Assembly: GCA_024345305.1 (NCBI GenBank)
Contig: BRON01000006.1
Location: forward strand, 1,612,001 to 1,676,000
DNA length: 64,000 nucleotides
Source: Mrakia gelida
Taxonomy: Eukaryota > Basidiomycota > Tremellomycetes > Cystofilobasidiales > Mrakiaceae
Direction: 5' to 3'
Within the stretch, counting starts at the first letter, position 1, and each line of letters starts with the position of its first letter. Positions 53,958 through 64,000 of the stretch are shown here, piece by piece. Made by a program: the position numbers and the translations under genes. The notes beneath the pieces are model-generated. The model was not told where the DNA came from and ran no database searches. It worked only from the letters and a program-made list of their open reading frames with translations.

Positions 53958-55192
53958 TCTGGAGTGCGATTTAGAGACCGGAGTCAGCGAGCAAGGCGAA
54001 AGAAAGACGCGCGGGAAGTGAACTCGCCTCGAGGTACGAGACTCGAAGAGTCGTCTCTCGATCAGGATTAGAGTCGATGATGTCGAAGACTTGATCGATA
54101 GCTCGACTGATGACTCCCGAATCTTCGGGACCTCCTCCCTAGAGAACGAGACGAAAGCGGGAGAGTCAGTTCGTTGCGAGGAAAGGAAAGGGCTGATCTT
54201 CTCTTCTCCTTCTCACCATCGTGTACGTCTTGCCTGATCCGGTCACTGAGGAAGAGAAGGAAGGTAGTGGTCAGCGCAAAATCTTCCGTGCTTACATTCG
54301 ACTCTCTATTACTCACTCCCATAGGCGAAAACGGTTCCATCGAAGCCATCCATAGCGGCAGACACGACCGGCGAGACCACTCGCTCGAAGAGCTTAGCCG
54401 TCGTTTCTGGAGGGAGATGAAGGTGATCTGGAGTAGCAAACAAGACGACGAAGCTAGATGGTCAGTTTACACGCTCGTCTGTCCCCAAATGGACCTCGGA
54501 AGGACGAGACTGACCGACGACGAACTCGCTCTCGTCCGCCCGACCTTGGATCTCCCCTCCCCGCCTCTTGATGTTCTGATGCTCGGATCCTAGAGAGATG
54601 GTGTTGGCGGTACAGTTGTAGATGGATGACTCCTGGAATGAAGGCTTGACTCTACCCAAGACGAAAGGAGATCGTCCGAATGATCAGTTCGACCTCGAAA
54701 CAGAAGCTCATTCGACCCTTCCTCCTCCTCCTCCGCTTGCTACCCTTCCTCGCATCCTCCTCCCACCTTTCTCCCACCTCGAATTTCCAAACAGAGCACC
54801 AACGTACGAAGAAGAGATTTCAACTCACCTAACGCAAACCAAAACCTTCTCGCTATCTCCAGCTCCAGCCCCGTTCTTGCCCGTCTGGACCTTCCTCAAC
54901 GTCGAGCCGTGAAAGAGAACTGGACCCTTCCCTGCAGGATTCCTCGTTGTTTCGAGCTTCTTCTGATCTAGAGGAGGAGGAACTCGGACGACCTGACCTT
55001 TGGTCCTGGCCGTCAAGGGTGTGGAGAGGACAGGCTTGTTCTGAGGGTGGAAGAGGAGGGGAAGGAAAACGAACAACACTCGAAGGGTCAGCTTCGCGAG
55101 CTCGTTCCCTCTCGGGGACCTCGCCTCGTTTTCAACTGACTTCGTTCACTCACCAGTCTTGAAAGAGCGCTCTTCTGCGAGAGGGGTTCCAT

Positions 55193-55671
55193 GATTATCG
55201 CCCAGAAGCGGGGTTGAGTGGTGGTGGTGGTTGATGGGCGATTTTGTTTGGACGAAGGCGGGAGGAGGGATGGAAAAAGGAAGCCGCGTCGAGACAGGGG
55301 GAGTGAAGGATCGACGCGGGGTTGATGCTTCTTCTAGCGCTGAAGGTAAACAGAGAAGAGAAGGTCAGATTCTCTGGTAGGGAGAGGGAAGCGTGAGGGA
55401 GGAGAGGCGTAAAACTCACTGAGCATGAGGAGATCTCGGATCGGTTCGACGCGTCGAGTTTAAGTTCGCGAACGGCGGGTCCGTCTGCCTTTTCTTCTCC
55501 ATCTCGAGCGAAAGAGAGTGGGATGAAAGTGAAGGTCGTGAAGGGTCATACATACGAATCGTGTATCAAGGGAAAGAAAAGGTGCTGCTGCTGGTGCTGC
55601 CGAAAATCGTTGTGCTGATGGTTCCTCGTCCGTTCGTCGTTCGTGTCGTCGTCTTCGTCGCTCGTTCGGGA
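55193..55671. promoter_or_regulatory. Upstream region of the kinesin gene
   Basis: This region lies between two minus-strand genes. It contains a possible 5' UTR intron (CTGAC-like signals around 55360-55420) and a GACGCGTC palindrome at 55448-55455, whose ACGCGT core is the MluI cell-cycle box of yeasts. No gene recognised. Confidence 0.35.
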
Positions 55672-58600
55672 TCAAGCCTGCTCCCAATCATAGACAAGCC
55701 CATGAATAGAAGGAGTCAGAGGATGGATTGCTGTCGAGTTCGAGCTCGAATTAAGCAGAGGGCGAGGCAAGACGAGGGGGGGAAACGGAAAACGACGATA
55801 AACTCACCTTCTCCCAAGCCTGCTTCGCCTCCTGTCGTCCTTGATTGAACCCATGCTCCCACTCCCAAACGAACTCCCCTCCACCCCTCTTCTGAACATG
55901 CTCCTCCCTCCTCCTAACCTTCCACTGCCCACCAGCAACAGGGATCTCCGAAGCCGTTCCGCTGGCGCTGTTGTGAGGGGACGTGAGGAAGAGGAGCGAA
56001 TCGTTCCACTTTGAGGTTCGAGACGAAACGGAGGAGGAAGAGAGAGTGTCAGCTTAGAGATATGAAGAGAACGAAAGGAGGGAAGGAGGAGGGAAAAAGA
56101 GAACGCACGCCAGTGATGTACCCTTCCCTGAATCGCTCGTGATCCATCTTCTTCCCCTTCGTGACTCCGTCCCAGTAGTTCGAGTGATTTGCTGTCACAC
56201 ACACACACACACAGAAGAATCCATCCAAGTCAGTCTCACTTCCTTTCTCTCCTCTCTCCATCTCTCCGCGTCTTCGCTCGCGAATCAACGAGAAGCAAAA
56301 GCACTCACCCGTCGCCGTTTCAGCCCCCTTCCTCATTAACTCCTCCCCACCAACTTGCTGTGCAGACTTGGACTTGGCCTTGGATCCGAGGTAGGAAGGG
56401 AAGATCTCTGCTTGGCAGGCGTTCTTGAAGTTCCACTGTTCGAGACGAACCCAAAATCGAACCGGAGACGTCAGCTATCGGACGCGTCGATCGAAGCGAG
56501 AAAGAGGAAAGGAGAGAGCAGAACGAACCCCAGCGTCCCAGCCCTCGTCCTTCTTGAGCATCCAGAAGAAGTATCCTGAGGCGTGTTTGTCCCAGACCTT
56601 TCAGCACAGCGAAAGAAAGAAGGGGAGAGTGAGCTGAGGGAAAACGAGAGGAGGGACGAGGGGAGGAGGAGATAGGAACGAACCTCAAGCTCAGCACGAA
56701 CGAAGATCCTCCTCTGAGCATCTTGTTCTCCTCCTTGAGAGCCTCGGAAGGAGTCCCTGCGAACGAAGAACACGAACGAGAAGCGAGAAGGCGGAGGTCA
56801 GCGATCGATGAACGAAGTCACATCGAGTCGAGCCAACGCGCTGCATTACTTCCCGTCGCTCTCTACCCCCCTTCTCTCTTTCCATTTGGGATCAGGGGGG
56901 GAGAGTTTGAACTTACGGATTCAAAGCCCCACTCCACTCTCCCACAATAACCCTCCCACCAGCTCCCTCGCCCTTCCCTCCGTCGTGCTCGAGCTGCGAA
57001 CCAAGCTTGGACTTGATCTCCTCGGCGTGTTGAGCGGGAGTGAGTTTCTTGTCGGCGTCGGTGAAGCATCTGCGCTCGACGATGAAAGGATGAAGGGAAG
57101 GGTGGGGTGGGTGGTTGGGGTGGGAGTGAGAGAAAGAAAGGAAAAAGGGAGAGGACGACGAGTTAGCCCAGTCGAGTCGAGGCGCGAAAAGAGCAGACAC
57201 AAGGAGAGTAGATACGAACCTGTAAACATGAGTATCGAGCACGGTGAAGTCCGGATCAGGGAAGTAGGCTTTGATCCCTTCGGAGAGGTTCCAGGCATCT
57301 GCGACGACCCTGATACACTCGAACCGAAGCAACCGCGTCGAAGTCAGCGCCCACTCATTTATCATCTCCTCCCCTCCTCTCCCACCCGCCCAGCCCAACG
57401 TCCAAAGACTCACAGCGCAAAATCCCCACCCCCACCCATCTCCTCCCTCAACCTCCTCATCGTCTCCCTCTGCCACCCAACGAGCGCGGGGTTCGGCTGA
57501 GGTTCGTTCAAGAGCTCGACTCCCACGACGTTCTCGATCTTGTGAGTTGCTCGGACGATGGCTCGGAGGGCGTTGACAGTGGCGATTTGGTTGGCTTGAG
57601 CGGAGGGACCGTTGAAGAGGTAAGGTGGGTGGGAGGCTCCGCTGGAGAAAGGAGGGAGGGGAGGGAGTCAGCGACGCGAGAGGGAGAGAGAGAGCTGGGT
57701 GGAGGGGAGGGAGACAGACCTGTGTTCCTCAGGATTCTGTTTCCCACTCGCTGCGTGAAGATCTATCCGACCAAAAAACGGGTGAGAAAAACCAGCGAAC
57801 GAACGAACGAACGAACGAACGGGTGCGAAACGAAACGAAAAACTCGCCGATCAAAACTCCCATCCCATGCTTGTCCGCCCACCCAATGGCCCTCTTGATC
57901 CTCTCCCATGCACCAACGAACACCTCCCCAGCGAACTCGAACTCCGTCCCTTGGAGGACCGAGCGATCCAAGCCTGCGAGGTGGTAGTAGCCGATCTGTT
58001 TCGACGTCCGAAAACAACGACGCGTCAATCTCAGTCTTCCGTCCCTCCCTCTCTTCCTCTTTCCCACCCCTTCCACGTTCATTATCGACTCACCGGCAAT
58101 CGAACAGTATTAACCCCCCTCCCCTTCAGCCACTTGAAATCCTCCTCTCCGATCCAGGTATCCCAGTGTTTCTCGAGGATGTCCCTCTTCTGAGCGAGGG
58201 TGAGGTTGGGAGCTTGAACGATGTCGAGGTCGGAGTGAGCGGAGGGGGAGAGGGAGGCTTTGAAAGGTCCGGAGGTGAGCCAGGGTTCGAGAGTGAGCCA
58301 GGAGCCTATAGAGAAGCCAGGAAAAGAGGGAGAGGAAGGGTTAGGTTTGGCTGGGCGAGGAGACGAGGAGAGGGGGGAGAGGGGAAACGAGGGTGGGCTG
58401 AGAGGGGAGATGGGAGCGAGCGAGACGAGGAGCTGAGGGGGAGAGGAAGATTTTGCGATCTTCACACAAAGGAGCGTGAGGATTCGTTTTTGCTCTTCCG
58501 TAGAGCTGAGAGGAGTATGAGCGAAGAGGGAAGGTCTCGTCGCTAGTCGGTTTCCATCTCCCCCTCCCTCCCTCCCTCGTTCGTCGAGCTCACGTCCTCC

Positions 58601-58882
58601 TTCCCTCCCATCACCAGCTCTCCCACCCGCTTCCCTCCGCTCCCAGACCTCGGAAACTTGCATCCGAGGGAGCTCACCGAGGTTTACTCCTCTCCAGTAT
58701 CGATGTCTGTAGATTTCTGCCTTGCTGCCCGTTCCTACGACCGTGCGAGTCCCAGCTCCTCCTCCGCCTCCTTGGAACGGTTGCTGCTGATTCGAACCTC
58801 CTCCTGCTCCTGTTCGTTGCTGATCGTCGTCGTCGTGAAGGTTGAGTTTGTCTGAGAGCTTGCTGGCGAGTTTGGAGAACAT
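55672..58882 (-). CDS. GH5 glucan 1,3-beta-glucosidase (Exg1/Spr1 type), no signal peptide
   Basis: Roughly eleven exons encode a glycoside hydrolase family 5 glucanase. The hallmark start of the catalytic domain is RYWRGVNLGSWLTLEPWLT (about 58700-58270), then TVRLPV, LHAASGKQNPEEHSG, the acid/base Glu in VELLNEPQPNP (about 57520), DTHVYR and the nucleophile Glu in VGEWSGALNP (about 56935-56905). Later exons give FFWMLKKDEGWDA and WNFKNACQAEIFPSYLG. The C terminus FVWEWEHGFNQGRQEAKQAW is followed by EKA and TGA. The enzyme hydrolyses beta-1,3-glucan ends. Unlike secreted Exg1, the N terminus MFSKLASKLSDKLNLHDDDD has no hydrophobic signal but an amphipathic helix and a Gly/Gln-rich stretch, so it may act inside the cell or leave by another route. 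The last intron is about 120 nt. Confidence 0.88.
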
Positions 58883-59774
58883 GAGAAGGAAGAGTTGATG
58901 GGAGTTGGGAGCGAAACGAGGCGAGGGAAGCTCGAGAGGGAGAGGGAGCTCGACCCAGTGAAGTGACGCGTTTCGCTCTTTTCTTTCTCGCTCGAGGAAG
59001 TCTTCACAAGCTCGTCGATAAGGCTCGATTCACCCGCTATATCCCTTGCTTCTCTCGTAAATCCTCTCCAGAAACGTAAGAGCAACGAGTCGAGAAGGAA
59101 GGCGGCTGCGCCGATTTCGACGTCGCTCCCCCTCCTCCTCGCTCCCTTGCCCTCTTCTCCTTTTCCCTTGACCTTCCCCATCCCTTCAAGACTTCCAAAA
59201 GTGATTACTCCCCTCCCTTTCTCAGTTCACACATTCGACACACACTCCTATAGATCACACATCCACCGTGGAGAAGAAGAAGGACGAGACGAGAGAGGAA
59301 GGGAGGGGAGGGGAGAGGAGAGCAAAAATTGGCGAAGCGAGCAAGGGAGGACTGAGGGTGGAGAGAAGAGCTTGCTGGATGGGAGTACGCACAGGAGGAG
59401 GTGCTGGAGGGTGGACATGAGGGACGAGAGAGGGGGAAACTTTGATCCTACCCTCGAAAAAGGGGAAGGATTGAAATCTACGAGGGAACGAAGGAGAAGA
59501 GAGAAGGGAGGAGGAGGAAGCTCAAGCTCGAGACCTTCTTCCCTTCCCTTCCTCCCCCCTCCCGTTCTATCATCCCCATCCTCCTCATCACCCTCTCCTC
59601 CTCACCGCACACCTCCTCCCTATGCTCCCACGCTACTCCCATCCCTTCAGCTGCTCCACCAGTCTCGCCGTCAACACCGTTCCTCCACCACCCAATCAAC
59701 CCACCTTCGTTCTTCTCGCTCTCCATCAAAAGCATCAACTAACCTATCTTCTTCACTTGCTCCTCTTCCTCCAG
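58883..59774. promoter_or_regulatory. Divergent region between the GH5 gene and eL19
   Basis: It holds the upstream sequences of both genes and probably a non-coding first exon and long first intron of eL19 (CAACTAACC branch at about 59737, acceptor at 59774). A donor-like GTACGC at about 59384 is one candidate 5' splice site. A long purine-rich stretch (about 59265-59520) is followed by a pyrimidine-rich one. Confidence 0.4.
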
Positions 59775-61038
59775 TGGCCAAGCTCTCCAACCTCAAGATC
59801 CAGAAGCGACTCGCAGCCTCGGTCGCCGGTGTCGGAAAGAGGAAGAGTGCGTTCACCTCACCTCACCTCCCTTCCGTCCACCTCTTCCTCTTTCTATCGC
59901 TCACCTGGTCTTCGTTCTTCCTTTCGTACAGTCTGGCTCGACCCTGAGGAGGCCGCTGAGATCTCGAACGCCAACTCTCGAAAGGGAGTTGCCAAGCTCA
60001 TCAAGGATGGACACATGTTCGTTCAGCTTCGACCTCTCCTTCCCCTCCTCGTTTCGCTCCGCTCTTCGCTGACCTTGCCGTTTCTCTTTCGATTTCGGCG
60101 ACTCAAAACAGCATTGTTAAGCCCACCACCATCCACTCCCGAGCCCGAACCAGAGATCTCCTCGCCGCTAAGCGTAAGGGACGACACACTGGAGCCGGTA
60201 AGTCGCCTCTCCCTCCCTTCTCGACCTCTTCTCCGCTTGGACCACGCCTCGAGCTCGAGCTGATCTCGTTTCGATCTGGCTTTGATGGGTGAACAGGTAA
60301 GAGGAAGGGTACTGCGGATGCTCGATTCCCTACCAAGGTCCAGTGGATGCGACGAATGAGGGTTCTCAGGCGTCTGTTGAGGAAGTACCGAGATTCGGGA
60401 AAGATCGACAAGCACCTGTGAGTCTTTCGAACCTACTCCTCCTCCCACCTCCTTCTCTCCCACTACCTGCTCCCTCCCTCGCGTGTCCACCTCGAACGAA
60501 GCTCGTCGCTCGTTCGCCTTCGAATTCGCGCTAACCGTCCTCGTTTCGCGTTCGTTCCTTCGTTCGTCGCAGTTACCACTCCCTCTACCTCAAGTCCAAG
60601 GGTAACGTCTTCAAGAACAAGCGAGTCCTCATGGAGTTCATCCACAAGGCCAAGCAGGAGAAGCTCAGGACCAAGACCCTTGGAGACCAGATGGAGGCTA
60701 GGAGGACCAGGAACAGTTCGTCCGCTTTTCCCACCTTCCCTCCTTCCCTTCTCCCACTCTCCCTCCCTCCCTCCTCACTCCCCACTCCACTTCCCTTTCA
60801 CACACACACTTCCCAACACCCACCCCATCCTCGTCATGTCCCCTACCCATCTCATCTCGTTCTCGTCTCGCCTCATCCGTCCGTCCTGGAAACTGACCCT
60901 TCCTCCCTCCACTCTCCCCTTCTTCCTTCGTTTCGCTCCCACCCAACAGAGGCCGTCCGAGAGCGAAAGGCGCTCCGACTCGCTGAGAAGCGATCGGGTA
61001 TCATCGCTGTTGAGAACGAGGCTGCCGTCCAGCAGTAG
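59775..61038 (+). CDS. RPL19: 60S ribosomal protein eL19
   Basis: eL19 is a cytosolic large-subunit ribosomal protein with an intersubunit bridge helix. The exons read [60 protein letters not shown] with [47 protein letters not shown] and the C-terminal [20 protein letters not shown], ending AVQQ with TAG. This is the full protein in order and length. The first coding exon starts right after an acceptor at 59774 with TGGCCAAG, so the initiator ATG must be split, with its A at the end of an upstream exon that I could not place. Five introns interrupt the part shown. High expression is expected. Confidence 0.92.
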
Positions 61039-62035
61039 ATCGGCGTTCGTTTTGTCATTTCCTACGCGACTTGATGAGAGGATGTTCTGTTCTGATGATG
61101 ACTTTGTACGACCTAACTGAAAGAGAGGGAGAGAGATAGAGTTGGGAGAGTGGGGTGGTGTGAGAGAGAGGGTGGGGGGAGGGGGGAGAAGGATGGGGTT
61201 GGTGGGGTGAGAGGGTGAGGGAGGAAGAGCGAGGACGCGTTGCTCGCTTCGCTTCGTTCCTCGTTCTGTCCGGTAGGCTCTGCGGGTCGCTGGAGCGTTG
61301 AGCTTTTGCGATATGTAGATAAGCGGAGAAGTGCGCAGACTTGAGAGTTGAGTCACGAGCGCTTGAGGAAAGACGAGCGACGAACGACGAACGAACGAAC
61401 GACGTCCCAGCTCTTCTTGTTCTGCCGTCCTTCCCGATCTGAATAGCTTTCAGCCAAGTATCTGTTCAGCTCCAAAGATATACACCCACAAGGGAGCAGT
61501 TCTCGCATGATGTGAAGGTAGAAAGACGACGGAAGAGCGCGCGCCAGGTCGCATCTCGCAGACATGGCTTGATCTTCTTTGTTGAGAGGCAAGAGCCGCG
61601 AAGAGGACGGCAACGGAAGGATGGTTCTCGTTGCGACCGCGCGATGGTGATATCAGCAGATGTGTCTGTCCTTGAAGTTCTGTCGGGGAGGAGGCGAAGG
61701 AGGGAAGGGAAGATGGAAAGAATGAAGGCAAGTCGATACGAGGCTGTCGTTCCTCTGGCCGCCTACCCTCCTCCTTGGCTCCCGCTGCGATATTTTTAAC
61801 TCCGCAAGAAAGCTCTTCAAGAGTCCTGAGAAGAGCAGTTGGTTTCCATAGATGTCCGAAATCGAGGTCAACGTCGGTGGTCAACTCTTTTGAATCCGCT
61901 GAGCTTTCGAGCTCCTCCTTCGCCCTTCGCCCTTCCTCCTGCCCTCCCTCATCCTCCATCTTCCTCCCCCTCCCTCCCCTCTTCCTTCCTTCTCCCCTCT
62001 CTCTCGACCATCCCCATCTCCCCATCTAGGAGATC
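61039..62035. other. Intergenic region between eL19 and SF3B1 with a G4 tract
   Basis: About 1 kb without a recognised gene. The left part has G-runs of 3, 6, 6 and 4 at about 61171-61197 (G-quadruplex-type) in a GA-rich stretch starting at 61120. The right part (61890-62030) is a C/T-rich leader typical of the promoters in this window. Confidence 0.5.
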
Positions 62036-64000
62036 ATGTCGAACCAAGATGATGAGCCTCGAGGACGACTGCTAGACTCGTTCACAGCACCAAAAGTGAG
62101 TCCTCGCCTCCTCCACCACCTCCTTCCTTCCTTCCCTTCCTCCGTTCCCTTCCCTCGATCGTCCCTGCCCGCTGCATCCCAACTTCCTCGTCGTGTATAT
62201 ATACTGACCCCTCATCTGCTTGCTTTCTTCTCTGTTCCAGGATGTTCTTGAGGACTTTGCCGACATGAACGACGCTGAGGACTTCGACCCCTTCGCGGAG
62301 ACCGCCAAATCCAAGCAGGTCGCTGCTAGACAGTCAGAGTACCATCTCAAGAGGTTCGATAGGCAGGATGAGGCTACAACAAGTGAGTTCGACGTTCTCT
62401 CACCTTCGTTTGCTTCGGGTTTGGATCGATGGGAGGAAGAACGAGGAGGAGAAGGGAGGAAGGGGAAGGGATGGGTGTGAGGTGAGCTCGGAGATGGACT
62501 TTCGTTCCTCCATCCGAGCTCGTTCTCTTTGCATGGAGGGTAGCACACCATGCGACCCATGCTGTACTGCCATACATTGTATCGTGAGCTCGAGGAGAGG
62601 GAGGATTCCTTGAGGAAGAGCAGCTCACGTTCTCGCGAAGTGGACTTGGTTCGAGCTCGACCTCCTTCCTCCTTCCTTCCTTCCCTCTCGTTGCTGTTAT
62701 CTCTGCTTCGCATCTCCCTGCTCCATATCTATAACCTCTGCGATCTCGTACTGACCCATTTGTACCTCTCTTTTCTACAGGATCCGACCCTTTCGCCTCC
62801 ACCTCCACCGATGGATCTGGAGACACCTACGCCGAGACGATGCGACTTCGAAACCTCGAACGAGAGGAGCAGAGAGTCAAGCTCGCCATCGAGGAACGTC
62901 GGAGGAAGGACGAGGACGAAGGAATCGTCAGCAGCTCGGCAGCAGACGACAAGACTCCCCCGAGAGGAGCTCGAGCGGACGACGATACTCCTCCTCGAGG
63001 GGGAGTCGCGAAGAAGAGCTGGGACGAGGACGCTCCCAAAGGAGAGAAGTCAGCAGACTGGTCGACGGAAGTCAAGAAGGGCGACGAATCAGCAGCTCCC
63101 GTAGTCAAGAAGAAGAGGTCGAGATGGGACGAGACTCCCGTCGCAACAACCGTCGGAGAGACCCCTTCAGGGAAACGATCTCGTTGGGATCAAACTCCCG
63201 TTGGAGTCCAAGCCCTCCCTCCCACCGCTTCTACTTCCACCATCCCAGCCACTCCCACCTCCTTCGCCAGCGGATCCAACTTCTCCCTCCTCGCCGCCGA
63301 AGACCCTCGCAATCGATACCTCTCGGACGCTGAGCTCGACGCCCTCCTCCCTCAAGAAGGCTACGCGATCGTCGAACCCCCACCAGGCTACGCTCCCACT
63401 CGATCCCACAAACTCACCGCTACTCCAGTCAACCAGAACGGATTCATGATGCAGGACGAGGCCTCGGCGAAGGCTGCCGTCGACGCGGCTGGAGGATACG
63501 CTCACGACGTGCCGACCGAGATCGAGGGAATCGGAGCTCTCCAGTTCCTCAAGGCCGAGGACCAGGAGTACTTCAAGATCATCCTCTCAGGAGCGGACGA
63601 TGACGTCAAGCTTACGGTCGAGGAGCTCAAGGAGAGGAAGATCATGAGGCTTCTCCTCAAGATCAAGAACGGAACTCCTCCCGTCAGGAAGTCGGCGCTT
63701 CGACAGATCACGGACAAGGCTCGAGACTTCGGAGCTGGACCTCTCTTCGACAAGATCCTCCCTCTCCTCATGGAACGAACTCTCGAGGATCAGGAGCGAC
63801 ATCTCCTCGTCAAGGTCATCGACCGAGTCCTCTACAAGCTCGACGACCTCGTTCGACCCTACGTCCACAAGATCCTCGTCGTTATCGAACCCCTCCTCAT
63901 CGACGAAGACTACTACGCTCGAGTCGAAGGACGAGAGATCATCTCCAACCTCTCCAAGGCCGCTGGTCTCGCCCACATGATCTCGACGATGCGACCGGAT
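62036..64000 (+). CDS. SF3B1: Splicing factor 3B subunit 1 (U2 snRNP), 5' part
   Basis: SF3B1 (yeast Hsh155, fission yeast Prp10) is the HEAT-repeat protein of U2 snRNP that holds the branch-site helix. Exon 1 reads [20 protein letters not shown], joined to [20 protein letters not shown] and then, in phase, to [20 protein letters not shown]. The N-terminal region has the repeated RWD-x-TP motif (SRWDETP, SRWDQTP) that is bound by other splicing proteins. HEAT repeats begin at about 63520 ([20 protein letters not shown], then [20 protein letters not shown]). The frame is open to the right edge, so the gene is cut by the window; the region of the human hotspot residues lies beyond. The large third exon has no intron, as in conserved SF3B1 genes. 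Confidence 0.95.

Larger units (their letters stand above)
50208..55192 (-). pseudogene. Kip2/kinesin-7-type kinesin with a damaged motor core
   Basis: Exon 1 is MEPLSQKSALSRL (55192); exon 2 ends EKVLVCVR, the first motor strand. Exons then give VKPSFQE, AAMDGFDGTVFAYG, the P-loop MTGSGKTYTM (about 54240-54210), [19 protein letters not shown] (switch I), NLIDLAGTERV (switch II), [17 protein letters not shown] and STLKFARQVSRV. The loop and neck pattern resembles Kip2/KipA plus-end motors. Then follow long coiled coils (about 52640-51170). Three breaks affect the core: TAA where EIYNE is expected (about 53957), a phase break after ICVQSHQQ (about 53853), and TGA in SDNA-stop-QKEGAYINK (53411). 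All other junctions keep phase. A C-terminal exon with MYHTPGVARTVATAL and the end REQKRASEREGA look intact. Either a young pseudogene or locally poor sequence. Confidence 0.75.

Noticed and set aside
1..64000. CRISPR arrays, operons or prokaryotic defence systems
   Set aside because: Spliceosomal introns, eukaryotic ribosomal and nuclear-pore genes and LTR retrotransposon structure show this is a fungal nuclear region; no direct-repeat/spacer array is present.

Overview
The window is nuclear DNA of an intron-rich basidiomycete fungus, most likely a GC-rich red-yeast-type lineage (Pucciniomycotina, Microbotryomycetes or close). This is inferred from many 50-100 nt introns with GTGAGT/GTTCGT donors, CTGAC-type branch sites and CAG acceptors, from fungus-specific families (Pom152, the fungal 21.3 kDa complex I subunit) and from tightly packed genes on both strands. 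Gene models were built by eye by joining exons in phase, so small exons and start codons may be off.

Layout. 0.75-1.85 kb: a small four-helix membrane protein (minus). 2-3.1 kb: unassigned exon-like pieces. 3.2-5.7 kb: a UDP-glycosyltransferase with an apparent frameshift (minus). 6.4-11.4 kb: nucleoporin POM152 (plus). 11.6-14.6 kb: two F-box-type genes, one carrying an in-frame TGA. 15.2-19.4 kb: a complex I accessory subunit and mitochondrial ribosomal protein uL15m (minus). 20-21.5 kb: GAR1 (plus). 22.1-23 kb: an intronless triose/tetrulose-phosphate isomerase-like gene. 23.3-24.9 kb: another F-box-like gene (minus). 25.7-33.1 kb: an ABCC-type transporter (plus). 33.2-34.5 kb: a basic-secretory-protein-type metallopeptidase (minus).

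34.9-47.7 kb is the accessory part. It holds three members of a small repeat-protein family in which each exon encodes one 'DGxPDxR' module behind a mitochondrial-type leader, an intact and very young Ty1/copia element with identical 227-bp LTRs and a 5-bp target duplication, an SPX-RING protein, and a 32-nt poly-C run.

48-64 kb: a two-helix membrane protein (Aim11-like), an F-box-like remnant, a Kip2-type kinesin whose motor core carries two in-frame stops and one phase break (pseudogene or damaged assembly), an intracellular-type GH5 glucanase, ribosomal protein eL19 (start codon probably split by an intron), and the 5' part of the splicing factor SF3B1, which runs off the right edge.

The genes are ordinary housekeeping neighbours rather than one pathway. 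Ribosome biogenesis and translation (GAR1, uL15m, eL19), mitochondrial function (complex I subunit, uL15m, the DGxPDxR proteins) and phosphate sensing (SPX-RING) are represented. The strongest leads are the exon-modular DGxPDxR family with the young retrotransposon 61 bp upstream of one member, and the lesions in the kinesin and F-box genes, whose TGA codons fit CGA-to-TGA changes in a TCG context.
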